From NCBI GenBank assembly GCA_002270465.1, contig NQOF01000007.1, positions 248,001 through 312,000 on the forward strand: a stretch of 64,000 nucleotides of DNA, written 5' to 3'. Position numbers and translations under genes: made by a program. This document shows, piece by piece, positions 8,195 through 16,027 of the stretch. The stretch comes from Blautia hominis. Its GTDB lineage: Bacteria > Bacillota > Clostridia > Lachnospirales > Lachnospiraceae. Position 1 is the first letter of the stretch. Each line of letters opens with the position of its first letter. A model generated the notes under the pieces. The model ran no database searches, was not told the DNA's origin, and saw nothing but the letters and a program-made list of their open reading frames with translations.

Positions 8195-8223
8195 ACTATA
8201 ACATTTTTATTTTCTAATTTCAA
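8195..8223 (-). promoter_or_regulatory. Promoter of the antitoxin RNA
   Basis: On the minus strand TTGAAA (8223-8218), a 17-bp spacer and TATAGT (8200-8195) make a strong sigma-A promoter, stronger than the toxin promoter by consensus match. Confidence 0.75.
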
Positions 8224-8247
8224 GGCTATTTTTATGCGGGAAATATT

Positions 8248-9306
8248 TTACTTTTCCGAATTTGTGATTTTATACAATGCTATTTCATCTTTTTCCCTGT
8301 TAGCAGCCACAATATACGCATCTTTTCCTTTGTTATATTTATATATATTTGCCGCCCCGCATCCACTGTCTAATATTTGGCTGGTGTAAGTACCTGTCTT
8401 GGGACAGAATGAAAATGCGATGAGGCTGCGCTCACCTTTTCTGTGCCCTATCACTACTGTCGGTCTCCCGCACAGTTCCCCTCCGAAAATGGCATGGGAA
8501 AACTCTGCGGGTTTTCCGTAAGTATATGCCTTTTGAAAAACATTGTTACATATTTTATAGATACTGATCGTATCACCGTGGAACGGAGATATCACAGCCA
8601 GCTCCTTTATTCCGTCACCATCCAAATCAATCAAAACACTGTCACTGCCGGGTACATCCAGTATTTTTTGTATCTCCCATTCCCCACAGCTATCTGCAGG
8701 CGGAATGAAATGGAATATTCCCTCCTCTGCAGAAATGACCGCAGTTTCCCACCCTTCTTCTGCAACCCGGCAGTATCCATGGTTTTTTGTAAGTCCGCTG
8801 CAAATCACCTCCAAATGAAGCTGATCCCTCTCACTAAAGACTGTCAAATCATCCGGCAAAACGGCTGCATACACTTTGCCCGTAGAAGACCAGTCATCCC
8901 TATACGCATGAGCGGATTTCAAGGTACAGGCAATAAGATAATGGACCCCGTTCCTCTCCAGAATATCAAACCTATGTACAAAAGGCAGTTTGACCACTGT
9001 ATTGACTGCCCAGCCGCCTTCTGCTCCCGGAGTTACGCAGACAATCTCCGCATCCTCTGAATCATTGGGGGAATAAAACCTGTGAGTTGCTAAAAACTGC
9101 CCGTTACTTCCGGGTACCTGAACCATACTCATAGTTCCCCCTGGCGCTGTCCACACAACATCCTCCCGGTTTCCCTCCAAATCAAACAAAAGACAGGACG
9201 CTTTCTTCTCCGCCGCTACCAGAATATGGTTGGCATTATTATAAAACAACGGTGCAACAGCGTAACACTTTTCCAGATGTCCAATCACTTTTTTCTCAAC
9301 CTTCAT
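8248..9306 (-). CDS. FG-GAP/VCBS-like beta-propeller protein, function unknown
   Basis: A 352-residue protein without a signal peptide, so probably cytoplasmic. It is made of repeated beta-strand blades. One blade carries the calcium-loop-like DLDGDGIKELAVISPF (about residues 245-260), typical of FG-GAP/VCBS propellers. Others read FDLEGNRED, HRFDILERNGVHYLIA and ETAVISAEEGIFHF. It begins 1 bp after the UlaE-like gene and must be translationally coupled to it, so it should act in the same pathway. No catalytic motif is recognised. A lactonase-type propeller, a sensor or an isomerase are all possible. Confidence 0.65.
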   Translation of the reverse strand: MKVEKKVIGHLEKCYAVAPLFYNNANHILVAAEKKASCLLFDLEGNREDVVWTAPGGTMSMVQVPGSNGQFLATHRFYSPNDSEDAEIVCVTPGAEGGWAVNTVVKLPFVHRFDILERNGVHYLIACTLKSAHAYRDDWSSTGKVYAAVLPDDLTVFSERDQLHLEVICSGLTKNHGYCRVAEEGWETAVISAEEGIFHFIPPADSCGEWEIQKILDVPGSDSVLIDLDGDGIKELAVISPFHGDTISIYKICNNVFQKAYTYGKPAEFSHAIFGGELCGRPTVVIGHRKGERSLIAFSFCPKTGTYTSQILDSGCGAANIYKYNKGKDAYIVAANREKDEIALYKITNSEK

Positions 9307-9307
9307 C

Positions 9308-10174
9308 TCAAACCGCCTCCTGTTTTACCCCTCTCTGCTTATCGAGAATATCTGACATCATCCGCCTTGCCTCCAGAAGATCCCCCTCCCAGTTTTGATT
9401 TCCCGTGTACCAGAACTCTGTCACAAATTTCCTGATTCCCAGCTCCCAGGCCGTCTCTATTGCTGTCTGAAAGTCCACATGTCCTTTTCCAAATTCCACT
9501 TCCCTGAAGATTCCGGGTTTCGTTTCCTTTAAATGCATGGCTACCAAATGTCCTTTTCCACAGTACAAATCCTTCATGACCGCCTCTTTTTTTCCGCTTA
9601 CAGCATTTGTGATATTACCGATATCAGGATACACCTCTAAATAGGCAGAGGACACTGCTGCCACATATTCCATAGCTTTTTGCACCGTGTTCATAAATTC
9701 CGTCTCCATAGTTTCAAAACCTATTATGATACCCGCCTCTGCTGCCATCTCTGCAGCTTTCTTTAAATTTCTAATAAAATTATTTCTGGATACCTCATCT
9801 GATTCTTCATAATAGACATCATAACCCGCCAACTGGATAATGCGAATCCCAAGATCATCTGCAAGCCGAATTGCCTTTTTCATGATTTCCATGCTTTTTT
9901 GCTGTATTTTATCTTCGTGACTGCCCAGAGGATATTTCCTGTGCCCGCTCAGACACATGGTTCTTATTGGGATTCCCACAATGCGCATAAGATTAAGCAT
10001 TTCCAATCTCTCTGCCTGGCTCATATCAAGACGCGACAGTTTTTCATCTGTCTCGTCAATACTGACCTCCACAAAATCAAACCCGGCGGCTTTAGCTGCT
10101 TCAAGCTTTTCCTTCCAGCTTAATCTTTCCGGCATTGCCTTCTCATATAATCCTAATGTGTATTCTTTCTCCAT
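9308..10174 (-). CDS. ulaE: L-ribulose/L-xylulose-5-phosphate 3-epimerase-like protein (UlaE/SgbU family)
   Basis: A 288-residue TIM-barrel sugar-phosphate epimerase of the xylose isomerase-like superfamily. Family features include the start LGLYEKAMPERLSWKEKL, VEVSIDETDEKLSRLD, CLSGHRKYPLGS, IQLAGYDVYYEES and the metal-ligand Glu in GFETME, then PDIGNI and HLKETKPG. The known role is 3-epimerisation of L-xylulose 5-phosphate in L-ascorbate breakdown. It lies 13 bp after the UlaG-like gene. No UlaA/B/C PTS, UlaD or UlaF is visible here, so the substrate may differ from free ascorbate. Confidence 0.87.
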   Translation of the reverse strand: MEKEYTLGLYEKAMPERLSWKEKLEAAKAAGFDFVEVSIDETDEKLSRLDMSQAERLEMLNLMRIVGIPIRTMCLSGHRKYPLGSHEDKIQQKSMEIMKKAIRLADDLGIRIIQLAGYDVYYEESDEVSRNNFIRNLKKAAEMAAEAGIIIGFETMETEFMNTVQKAMEYVAAVSSAYLEVYPDIGNITNAVSGKKEAVMKDLYCGKGHLVAMHLKETKPGIFREVEFGKGHVDFQTAIETAWELGIRKFVTEFWYTGNQNWEGDLLEARRMMSDILDKQRGVKQEAV

Positions 10175-10187
10175 ACAATCCCCCTAA

Positions 10188-11291
10188 CTACAGACACGAA
10201 CGGAAAGGAATATTCTGGGGATGTTCAAAACAATCTTCAAACCCTCTTCTGTGATGATATTCCATCTTTTCTTTGTCTGTGGGATATACATATTTCCCTC
10301 CCACTTCCCAGAAAAACGGATGAAACCGATAAGCCAGCCTCTCTTTTTTCATCTCATAAAGAACACGGATTTCATTGACATCAGCCATAAAATTACTCCA
10401 TACATCATAATGGATTGGAACGACAACTTTACATCTAAGCGCTTCGGCCATTCTGAGTATATCACAGGAGGTCATCTTATCCGCTATCCCTACGGGATTT
10501 TCCCCGTAAGAACCGAATGCCACATCAATATCATTATCCTTTCCATGCTTGGCAAAGTAGATTGAATAGTGTGAATCTCCGCTGTGGTAAATATTTCCTC
10601 CCGGTGTTTTTATGAGATAATTCACAGCCTTTTCGTCCATATCCACAGGACAGATTCCCGTCAGTTCCTCCCTGTCGGGACCGGCAGAGTCTGTGGTGAC
10701 CAGACAGGTCCTGTCAAAAGAATCCAGGCAGATGATCTCCAAATCTTTTATTTTTATTTTATCACCTGGTTTTACCTGTATGCACCGCTCTTGTGGAACG
10801 CCCCACTTCACCCATGTCTCTACTGATTTTTGGGGTCCGATAAAAGGAATGGGAACCTCTTTTCCATCTTCATCTCTTGTCGTCATATTACTCTGCAGTA
10901 CATGGGCTGCAAACTCTGCACTCATATGGTCCTGATGATAATGGGTAGCTAATACAGCATCTACGTGTTTTACGGCAAAAGGATCCAGTACGAAAGGAAC
11001 AGCTCTTAGATTGGGCTGCATATTCCTGGCACCACTCATATTTGCCATCTGATGCCCTTCCCTCATTTTTCCGTCACCATGTGTCCTCTTCCCATTTCCG
11101 CACCATAAGTCAATGGTAATATTGCAGTTTTCCGGTGTTTTCATCCAGATTCCCGTACAGCCAAGCCACCACATTGCAATGGTTCCGGGTCTTACCTGCT
11201 CCTGCTCAATTTCCTCATTCAGCCAGGTTCCCCATTCGGGAAAGGTATCCATGATCCATTTCTCTCTTGTCATCTCAGTCACTTTACTCAT
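10188..11291 (-). CDS. ulaG: L-ascorbate-6-phosphate lactonase-like protein (UlaG family)
   Basis: A 367-residue metallo-beta-lactamase-fold hydrolase. Metal-binding motif THYHQDHMS is clear (about residues 117-125), with further ligands likely in HSGDSHYS and VPIHYDVW. Family-specific segments are [34 protein letters not shown] and the C-terminal [10 protein letters not shown]. UlaG opens the lactone of L-ascorbate 6-phosphate in the cytosol. It is the first gene of the ulaG-ulaE-propeller operon and has an AAGGAG site. With no ascorbate PTS nearby, the phosphorylated lactone must come from elsewhere or the true substrate is a related lactone. Confidence 0.88.
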   Translation of the reverse strand: MSKVTEMTREKWIMDTFPEWGTWLNEEIEQEQVRPGTIAMWWLGCTGIWMKTPENCNITIDLWCGNGKRTHGDGKMREGHQMANMSGARNMQPNLRAVPFVLDPFAVKHVDAVLATHYHQDHMSAEFAAHVLQSNMTTRDEDGKEVPIPFIGPQKSVETWVKWGVPQERCIQVKPGDKIKIKDLEIICLDSFDRTCLVTTDSAGPDREELTGICPVDMDEKAVNYLIKTPGGNIYHSGDSHYSIYFAKHGKDNDIDVAFGSYGENPVGIADKMTSCDILRMAEALRCKVVVPIHYDVWSNFMADVNEIRVLYEMKKERLAYRFHPFFWEVGGKYVYPTDKEKMEYHHRRGFEDCFEHPQNIPFRSCL

Positions 11292-11403
11292 TTCATTCCA
11301 TCTCCTTACCTGTATTGTGTGGTAATTTATAAGTCAACTCTTTACGAATTATATAGTTTATTTTACGTTCTTTTTCAGCCGCCATATAAACACTTCTATA
11401 TTC

Positions 11404-11415
11404 GCACATTTGTGC
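11404..11415. promoter_or_regulatory. SorC-type operator upstream of the ulaG-like operon
   Basis: GCACATTTGTGC repeats the palindrome at 6605-6616 (GCACA-N2-TGTGC). It lies about 68 bp upstream of the start predicted from the -10 TATAAT on the minus strand (11353-11348), again with no good -35. Positions near -56 and -68 in the two promoters differ by about one helical turn, as expected for an activator. Confidence 0.6.
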
Positions 11416-11483
11416 CTTTTTAATCTGCAATGAAATGATTCGATTCCCATCACCAAACGGGACTGCAAAAACCCCGTATAAAA

Positions 11484-11526
11484 AAGAGCAGAACAGCCAG
11501 TGCCCATGCACCGCCATTCTGCTCTT
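11484..11526 (-). terminator. Terminator of the threonine operon
   Basis: AAGAGCAGAA and TTCTGCTCTT pair around a 23-nt loop, followed on the minus strand by a T run, just after the apgM-like stop codon. Confidence 0.85.
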
Positions 11527-11536
11527 CTATATTCCT

Positions 11537-12739
11537 CTACATCTCAAACAAATACCCCATCAGCTCATGCCCTTTTTCCACCAGCTTCCCGCTCTTAGAA
11601 GCCTCATCCTCATTATACATCCAGCCATGTGTCTCCTGTCTCCTGCTGTCATACAAGAGATAAGGAACCGGGTTGGCTGTATGTGTCTTCACACAGATAG
11701 GGGTCGGATGGTCCGGCAGTACCAGCATTCTGTACTCCTGACCGGATGCATCCAGCGCATCTTTTACCAGCCGGATCACCCTGGCGTCCAGGTATTCGAT
11801 CGCTTTTATTTTCTTTTCCACACTGCCCTGGTGGCCCATCTCGTCCGGTGCCTCCACATGGATATACGCAAAATCGTATCCCTCTTTCAGCAGTGCGTCC
11901 ACAGCCGCCTGTGCTTTTCCTTCATAGTTAGTGTTCAGGCCGCCGTTTGCGCCTTCCACAGTGATATTATACATATCCGTGCCCACCGCAATTCCTTTTA
12001 ACAGATCCACTGCGGAGATCATGGCGCCTTTCTTGTGGTATTTTTCCTCAAAAGAAGACAGGGCAGGTTTTGTCCCCGCACCCCAGAACCACAAGCTGTT
12101 TGCCGGATTCAGGCCATTTTTCTTTCTCTCCTCATTCAGAGGATGATGGGCCAGAATCTCATAGCTCTTTTTCTGCATGTCCAAAAGAAGCTGTTCCTTG
12201 GGCAGATAGTCTTTAATACCTTTTCCACGGATATCGTGGGGCGGTGTCAAAGGCACCACATCGCCTTTTGCCCAGATCAGGCAGTGACGGTAGCTGGTTC
12301 CCACATAGAACTGGAACATTTCGTTCTGCAGCTCTTTTTTCACCGCTTCTAATAACACCGCAGCGTCCTCTGTGCTGATCTCATCGGAACTGTGGTCTAA
12401 AATCCTCTTGTCCTCGTAATTCTCCTCTTCCTCGGAGAGTGTGACAATGTTGGCGCGGATAGCAACATCCCCGTCTTTCATTTCCACACCGATATTCAGC
12501 GCCTCCAAGGGAGAACGCCCTGAGTAGTATACCTTGGGGTCGTAGCCGAGAACTGACAGGTTCGCTGTGTCGCTTCCGGGATTCATCCCATCCGGTACGG
12601 TCTTTACCATGCCGATTTCCGACAGACCAGCCAATTCATCCATGGCGGGAGTATGGGCATACGCCAGAGGCGTCCTGCCTCCCAGTTCTTGAAGCGGCTC
12701 ATCAGCCATTCCGTCGCCTAATATCAAAACGTATTTCAT
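11537..12739 (-). CDS. Cofactor-independent phosphoglycerate mutase family (ApgM-like); probable homoserine kinase analogue
   Basis: A 400-residue alkaline-phosphatase-superfamily enzyme of the archaeal-type ApgM group. ATG at 12739 (MKYVLILGDGMADEPL) has a GAGGTG site; the GTG nine bases upstream is less likely. Metal-site motifs include ILGDGMAD, SDTANLSVLGYDP (with the nucleophile Ser/Thr region), HVEAPDEMGHQG and LPDHPTP. It directly follows hom in a pheB-hom-apgM operon, and no thrB is seen. Comparative genomics has predicted this subfamily to be a functional analogue of homoserine kinase, which the context supports. A glycolytic phosphoglycerate mutase is the alternative. Confidence 0.85.
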   Translation of the reverse strand: MKYVLILGDGMADEPLQELGGRTPLAYAHTPAMDELAGLSEIGMVKTVPDGMNPGSDTANLSVLGYDPKVYYSGRSPLEALNIGVEMKDGDVAIRANIVTLSEEEENYEDKRILDHSSDEISTEDAAVLLEAVKKELQNEMFQFYVGTSYRHCLIWAKGDVVPLTPPHDIRGKGIKDYLPKEQLLLDMQKKSYEILAHHPLNEERKKNGLNPANSLWFWGAGTKPALSSFEEKYHKKGAMISAVDLLKGIAVGTDMYNITVEGANGGLNTNYEGKAQAAVDALLKEGYDFAYIHVEAPDEMGHQGSVEKKIKAIEYLDARVIRLVKDALDASGQEYRMLVLPDHPTPICVKTHTANPVPYLLYDSRRQETHGWMYNEDEASKSGKLVEKGHELMGYLFEM

Positions 12740-12750
12740 TCTCAGCACCT

Positions 12751-13968
12751 CTATGCACGAACGCGGATTCTTGTGATAATGTCCGGAAGTTTGGCAGCTT
12801 TCTCTTCAAATGCCGCCTCGCTCATGGGCGCTGTGACAAAACCAAATTCTCCCGCCACATCGGGCACACCCACTGTTTTAACTTTTCCAAACACGTCTTC
12901 CACACTGCCGATATCGCCTGTCATGCTGCCTTTGATGCGCACAAAGAAAGGATGCTCCACATCTTTGATGTCCATCAGTTCCAGACGTTTGCTGCTCCAG
13001 CTCATCATGATATTTCTGTGCAGATGTTTTGCACAGTCAACCACATCACCCACCACCGCGCTTGCAGTGGGAAGCTTGCCTGCGCCGCTGCCGTAGAACA
13101 TGGCATCGCCCAGCACATTACCGTGTATGAAAATAGCGTTAAATACGCCGTTTACGCTGTAGAGAGGGCTGTCCTGCCCTACCAGGGCCGGGCTTACCAT
13201 GGCATAAAATTTGCCGTCTTCCCTTTTGCTGGTTGCCAGCAGTTTGATGCTCATGCCAATGCCTTTGGCATATTTCACATCCTCCACCGTGATCTTAGTG
13301 ATACCCTCTGTATAAATATCCTCATAATCCACATGGCATCCGAATGCCAGGGAGGAGAGAATGGCAATTTTCCTGCAGGCATCATAGCCTTCCACATCCG
13401 CCTCCGGATTGCGCTCTGCGTAGCCTTTCTCCTGTGCCTCTTTCAGCACATCCTCAAAATCTGCATTCTCTTCCGCCATTTTGGTGAGGATATAGTTGGT
13501 TGTTCCGTTTAATATACCGGAAATCTCGTCAATCTCGTCCGCTGTCAGAGAAGAGTTCAGTGGACGGATAATGGGGATCCCTCCGCCGCAGCTTGCCTCA
13601 AATAAATAGTTGATGTCTTTTTCTCTGGCGATCTCAAGAAGCTCCAGTCCGTGTCTTGCAACCAGCTCTTTGTTGGATGTGCAGACACATTTGCCTGCCT
13701 CCAGCGCACGCTTTGTAAAGGTATAAGCAGGCTCCACACCTCCCATGACCTCCACGATGATCTGTACTTCCGGGTCATTGATAATGGTCTCATAATCATG
13801 CACAAGAACATCTTCTACCGGATCTCCCGGAAATTCTCTCAGATCCAGCACGTATTTGATGTTGATCTCCTCGCCGGCCTTCTTGTTGATGCTCTCATGA
13901 TTGGTGTTGATGACTTCCACAACGCCTGAACCTACGGTTCCGTATCCTAAAACTGCTATCTGTATCAT
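12751..13968 (-). CDS. hom: Homoserine dehydrogenase
   Basis: A 405-residue NAD(P)-dependent enzyme that reduces aspartate semialdehyde to homoserine for threonine and methionine synthesis. The N-terminal Rossmann motif is GYGTVGSGVV, followed by the catalytic-domain signatures EASCGGGIPIIRPLNSSLTA, GILNGTTNYILT and the AYAERNPEADVEGYDACRK-like segment (here GYAERNPEADVEGYD). About 90 C-terminal residues form an ACT domain (FFVRIKGSMTGDIGSVEDVF), usual for feedback control by threonine. It starts 4 bp after the pheB stop and is followed after 11 bp by the apgM-like gene. Confidence 0.97.
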   Translation of the reverse strand: MIQIAVLGYGTVGSGVVEVINTNHESINKKAGEEINIKYVLDLREFPGDPVEDVLVHDYETIINDPEVQIIVEVMGGVEPAYTFTKRALEAGKCVCTSNKELVARHGLELLEIAREKDINYLFEASCGGGIPIIRPLNSSLTADEIDEISGILNGTTNYILTKMAEENADFEDVLKEAQEKGYAERNPEADVEGYDACRKIAILSSLAFGCHVDYEDIYTEGITKITVEDVKYAKGIGMSIKLLATSKREDGKFYAMVSPALVGQDSPLYSVNGVFNAIFIHGNVLGDAMFYGSGAGKLPTASAVVGDVVDCAKHLHRNIMMSWSSKRLELMDIKDVEHPFFVRIKGSMTGDIGSVEDVFGKVKTVGVPDVAGEFGFVTAPMSEAAFEEKAAKLPDIITRIRVRA

Positions 13969-13972
13969 GCTT

Positions 13973-14416
13973 TTACTCCCTGCCTAAGATTTTCAGATAA
14001 TGTACGCCCTCAATGTGCTCTATTTCATCCACCATAGTCTCCGCATCCCCCTGTGTGGGCAGGATTTCCACGCTGATAGTCAGACTGGCTATCCCGTTGA
14101 TGGGAATACTCTGGTGTACGGTCAGAATGTTGCCATGATACTGGGCAATGGTCCTTAATACCGCAGAGAGCAGCCCAGGCTCGTCATCCATCTGAAGTAT
14201 GAATGTAATGTTCTGTCCTTTGGTCTTTTCTTTAAAAGGAAAGATATCATCCTTATATTTATAAAAGGAACTTCTGCTGATACCCACAGCTTCCACTGCT
14301 TCCTGCACCGTAACAGACCTCTTGGATTCCAGTAGTTTCTTGGCTTCCACTACCTTCAAGAGGACTTCCGGCACTGCTTTTTCTGTTACTACAAAATACC
14401 TTTTATTGTCCGACAT
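13973..14416 (-). CDS. pheB: ACT domain-containing protein PheB
   Basis: A 147-residue protein of the PheB (UPF0735) family. The frame extends upstream, but ATG at 14416 (MSDNKRYFVVTEKAVPEVL) follows AAGGGGA. The N-terminal half has a helix-turn-helix-like segment (VQEAVEAVGISRSSFYKYKD) and the C-terminal half is an ACT domain (TFILQMDDEPGLLSAVL to the end). Despite its name its role in phenylalanine synthesis is doubtful; next to hom it is more likely an amino-acid-responsive regulator of threonine synthesis. Confidence 0.9.
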   Translation of the reverse strand: MSDNKRYFVVTEKAVPEVLLKVVEAKKLLESKRSVTVQEAVEAVGISRSSFYKYKDDIFPFKEKTKGQNITFILQMDDEPGLLSAVLRTIAQYHGNILTVHQSIPINGIASLTISVEILPTQGDAETMVDEIEHIEGVHYLKILGRE

Positions 14417-14465
14417 TTTCTTCCCCTTTGTTTGTTCTTGAAATACATTTGTATGTCTCCAAAAG

Positions 14466-14494
14466 ATATTAGCACATTTAGGCAATTTTATCAA
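14466..14494 (-). promoter_or_regulatory. Promoter of pheB-hom-apgM
   Basis: On the minus strand TTGATA (14494-14489), 17 bp and TAATAT (14471-14466). It overlaps the last codons of prfB, so the threonine operon can be transcribed separately from the upstream gene. Confidence 0.65.
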
Positions 14495-15613
14495 CTGTTT
14501 TTCTTATTTCCCAAAGCAATCCACTTTAAATAGGCATTGATAAAGTTATCAATGGCACCGTTCATGACCGCATCCACATTTCCGGATTCCTCGTTTGTGC
14601 GATGGTCCTTCACCATAGTGTAGGGCTGCATAACATAAGAACGGATCTGACTGCCCCAGCCAATGTCCGTCAGTTCTCCCTGGATGCCGGAGAGTTTCTG
14701 TTCCTGCTCCTGCTGTTTCAGAAGATACAGCTTTGCTTTCAGCATCTGCATGGCTTTGTCTTTATTCTGGAACTGTGACCTCTCGTTCTGGCACTGTACC
14801 ACGATCCCTGTGGGGAGATGGGTGATTCGTATGGCGGAGGAGGTTTTATTAATATGCTGTCCGCCCGCACCGCTGGAACGGTAGGTATCTATCCTCAGAT
14901 CATCATCTTTGATCTCAACGTCCACATCCTCCTCAATATCCGGCATAACATCGCAGGACACAAAAGAAGTCTGGCGTTTTCCCGCTGCATTGAACGGTGA
15001 AATACGGACAAGACGGTGAACGCCTTTTTCAGACTTCAGATATCCGTAGGCGTTTTCCCCGTTGACCTGGAAAGTCACAGACTTGATCCCTGCCTCGTCC
15101 CCGTCCAGATAATCCAGAACCTCTGTGCTAAAGCCATGGCGGTCCGCCCACTTCATATACATACGGTACAGCATGCTTGCCCAATCGCAGGACTCTGTTC
15201 CGCCGGCCCCTGCATGGAGGGTGACAATGGCGTTGTCCTTGTCATATTCTCCTGACAGAAGTGTTTTCACACGGATATTTTCAAAATCCGTGATAAACTC
15301 ATCCAGCATTTCCTGGATATCCGGGATGACGGAGGCGTCATTCTCCTCGTATCCCATCTCGATCATCAGCTCGATCTCTTCCTTCTGGTTCTGGAGTTTG
15401 TTGTAAATCTCTATATCTTCTTTGAGGGTGCTCAGCTCCTTCATCATTTTCTGGGACCGCTCCGGGTTATCCCAGAAATCCGGTGCCTCCATTTCCCTCT
15501 CTAATTCTTCAACCCGCTTTTCCTTATTAGCCAGGTTAAAGTGAATCCCTCACTTCCACTAATGGTCCTGTGTAGTTGTTCAAAGTATATTTGAACTGGT
15601 CTAATTCTACCAT
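14491..15613 (-). CDS. prfB: Peptide chain release factor 2, expressed by programmed +1 frameshift
   Basis: The protein, about 373 residues, is encoded in two frames. ATG at 15613 has an AGAGGTG site and starts MVELDQFKYTLNNY; after 25 codons the frame meets TAA (15538-15536). Skipping one base continues as NLANKEKRVEELER and runs to 14491. Release-factor signatures are intact: the SPF anticodon-like motif (RISPFNAAG) and GGQ (SSGAGGQHINKTSS). It terminates translation at UAA and UGA. Annotators may wrongly call a 333-residue protein from an internal ATG at 15492. The recoding stop is UAA, which is unusual for prfB. Confidence 0.95.
15535..15550 (-). promoter_or_regulatory. prfB: Programmed +1 frameshift signal of prfB
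   Basis: Minus-strand sequence is AGGGAT TCA CTT TAA C. It has an internal Shine-Dalgarno-like AGGGAT three bases before the CTT slippery codon and a stop codon, the layout of the RF2 autoregulatory site. The stop is TAA rather than TGA. Confidence 0.9.
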
Positions 15614-15649
15614 TTAGCTTCACCTCTTTCTGTGAATATTTTTTTATTT

Positions 15650-15892
15650 TTATTCTTCGTCGATCTCCACAGTCACCATGTAAATGGATACCTGCTGTTC
15701 GACCTTGCGCACAATGCCTGCAAGCTTTGTGAGCGGCCGTTTCAGATTGCTGGACATGGCTATGGCATCCTTGATGGTATAATAATACATCATACCTGAC
15801 ATGGTGCTGGCCCTATCTTCTTTCAGCTCTACGCGGTCGCCGGGTTTTACCAGACCCTCGCGCTCCATGGTGAAATCCACCATCTGTCCCAT
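15650..15892 (-). CDS. Small protein of unknown function between secA and prfB
   Basis: An 80-residue soluble protein. ATG at 15892 (MGQMVDFTMEREGL) follows AAGGTG, so the longer frame to 15934 is not needed. A KPGDRVEL segment looks like a short SH3-like or PilZ-like strand pair, followed by MYYYTIKDAIAMSSNLKRPL and an acidic end VTVEIDEE. No family was recognised. It lies 36 bp upstream of prfB and 135 bp downstream of secA. Confidence 0.6.
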   Translation of the reverse strand: MGQMVDFTMEREGLVKPGDRVELKEDRASTMSGMMYYYTIKDAIAMSSNLKRPLTKLAGIVRKVEQQVSIYMVTVEIDEE

Positions 15893-15952
15893 TTTCTCAC
15901 CTTCCTGCTCACATAGGATGTGTTCTGTACACATCCGTATACTGACATATAC

Positions 15953-15997
15953 CGGGGCCGTTGCAGCCCGGAAAATCCCCCGGATGTAACAGCCCCG
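15953..15997 (-). terminator. G+C-rich hairpin after secA
   Basis: CGGGGC and GCCCCG close a nested hairpin (inner GTT/AAC and CCGG/CCGG) 30 bp after the secA stop. There is no T tract on the minus strand, so it may be a weak terminator, an RNA-processing or stability element, or an attenuator before the small gene. Confidence 0.4.
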
Positions 15998-16027
15998 TAT
16001 CTTACTGTGGTCTTTTTTGTGTGCTGT

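Noticed and set aside
11293-11517. A 74-codon minus-strand frame upstream of ulaG
   Set aside because: It covers the promoter, the palindrome and a terminator, lacks a ribosome site and looks random.
14491-15492. prfB as a 333-residue protein from an internal ATG
   Set aside because: The upstream 25-codon frame with ribosome site, CTT-TAA slippery site and Shine-Dalgarno-like stimulator shows programmed frameshifting; the internal start would remove part of the N-terminal domain.
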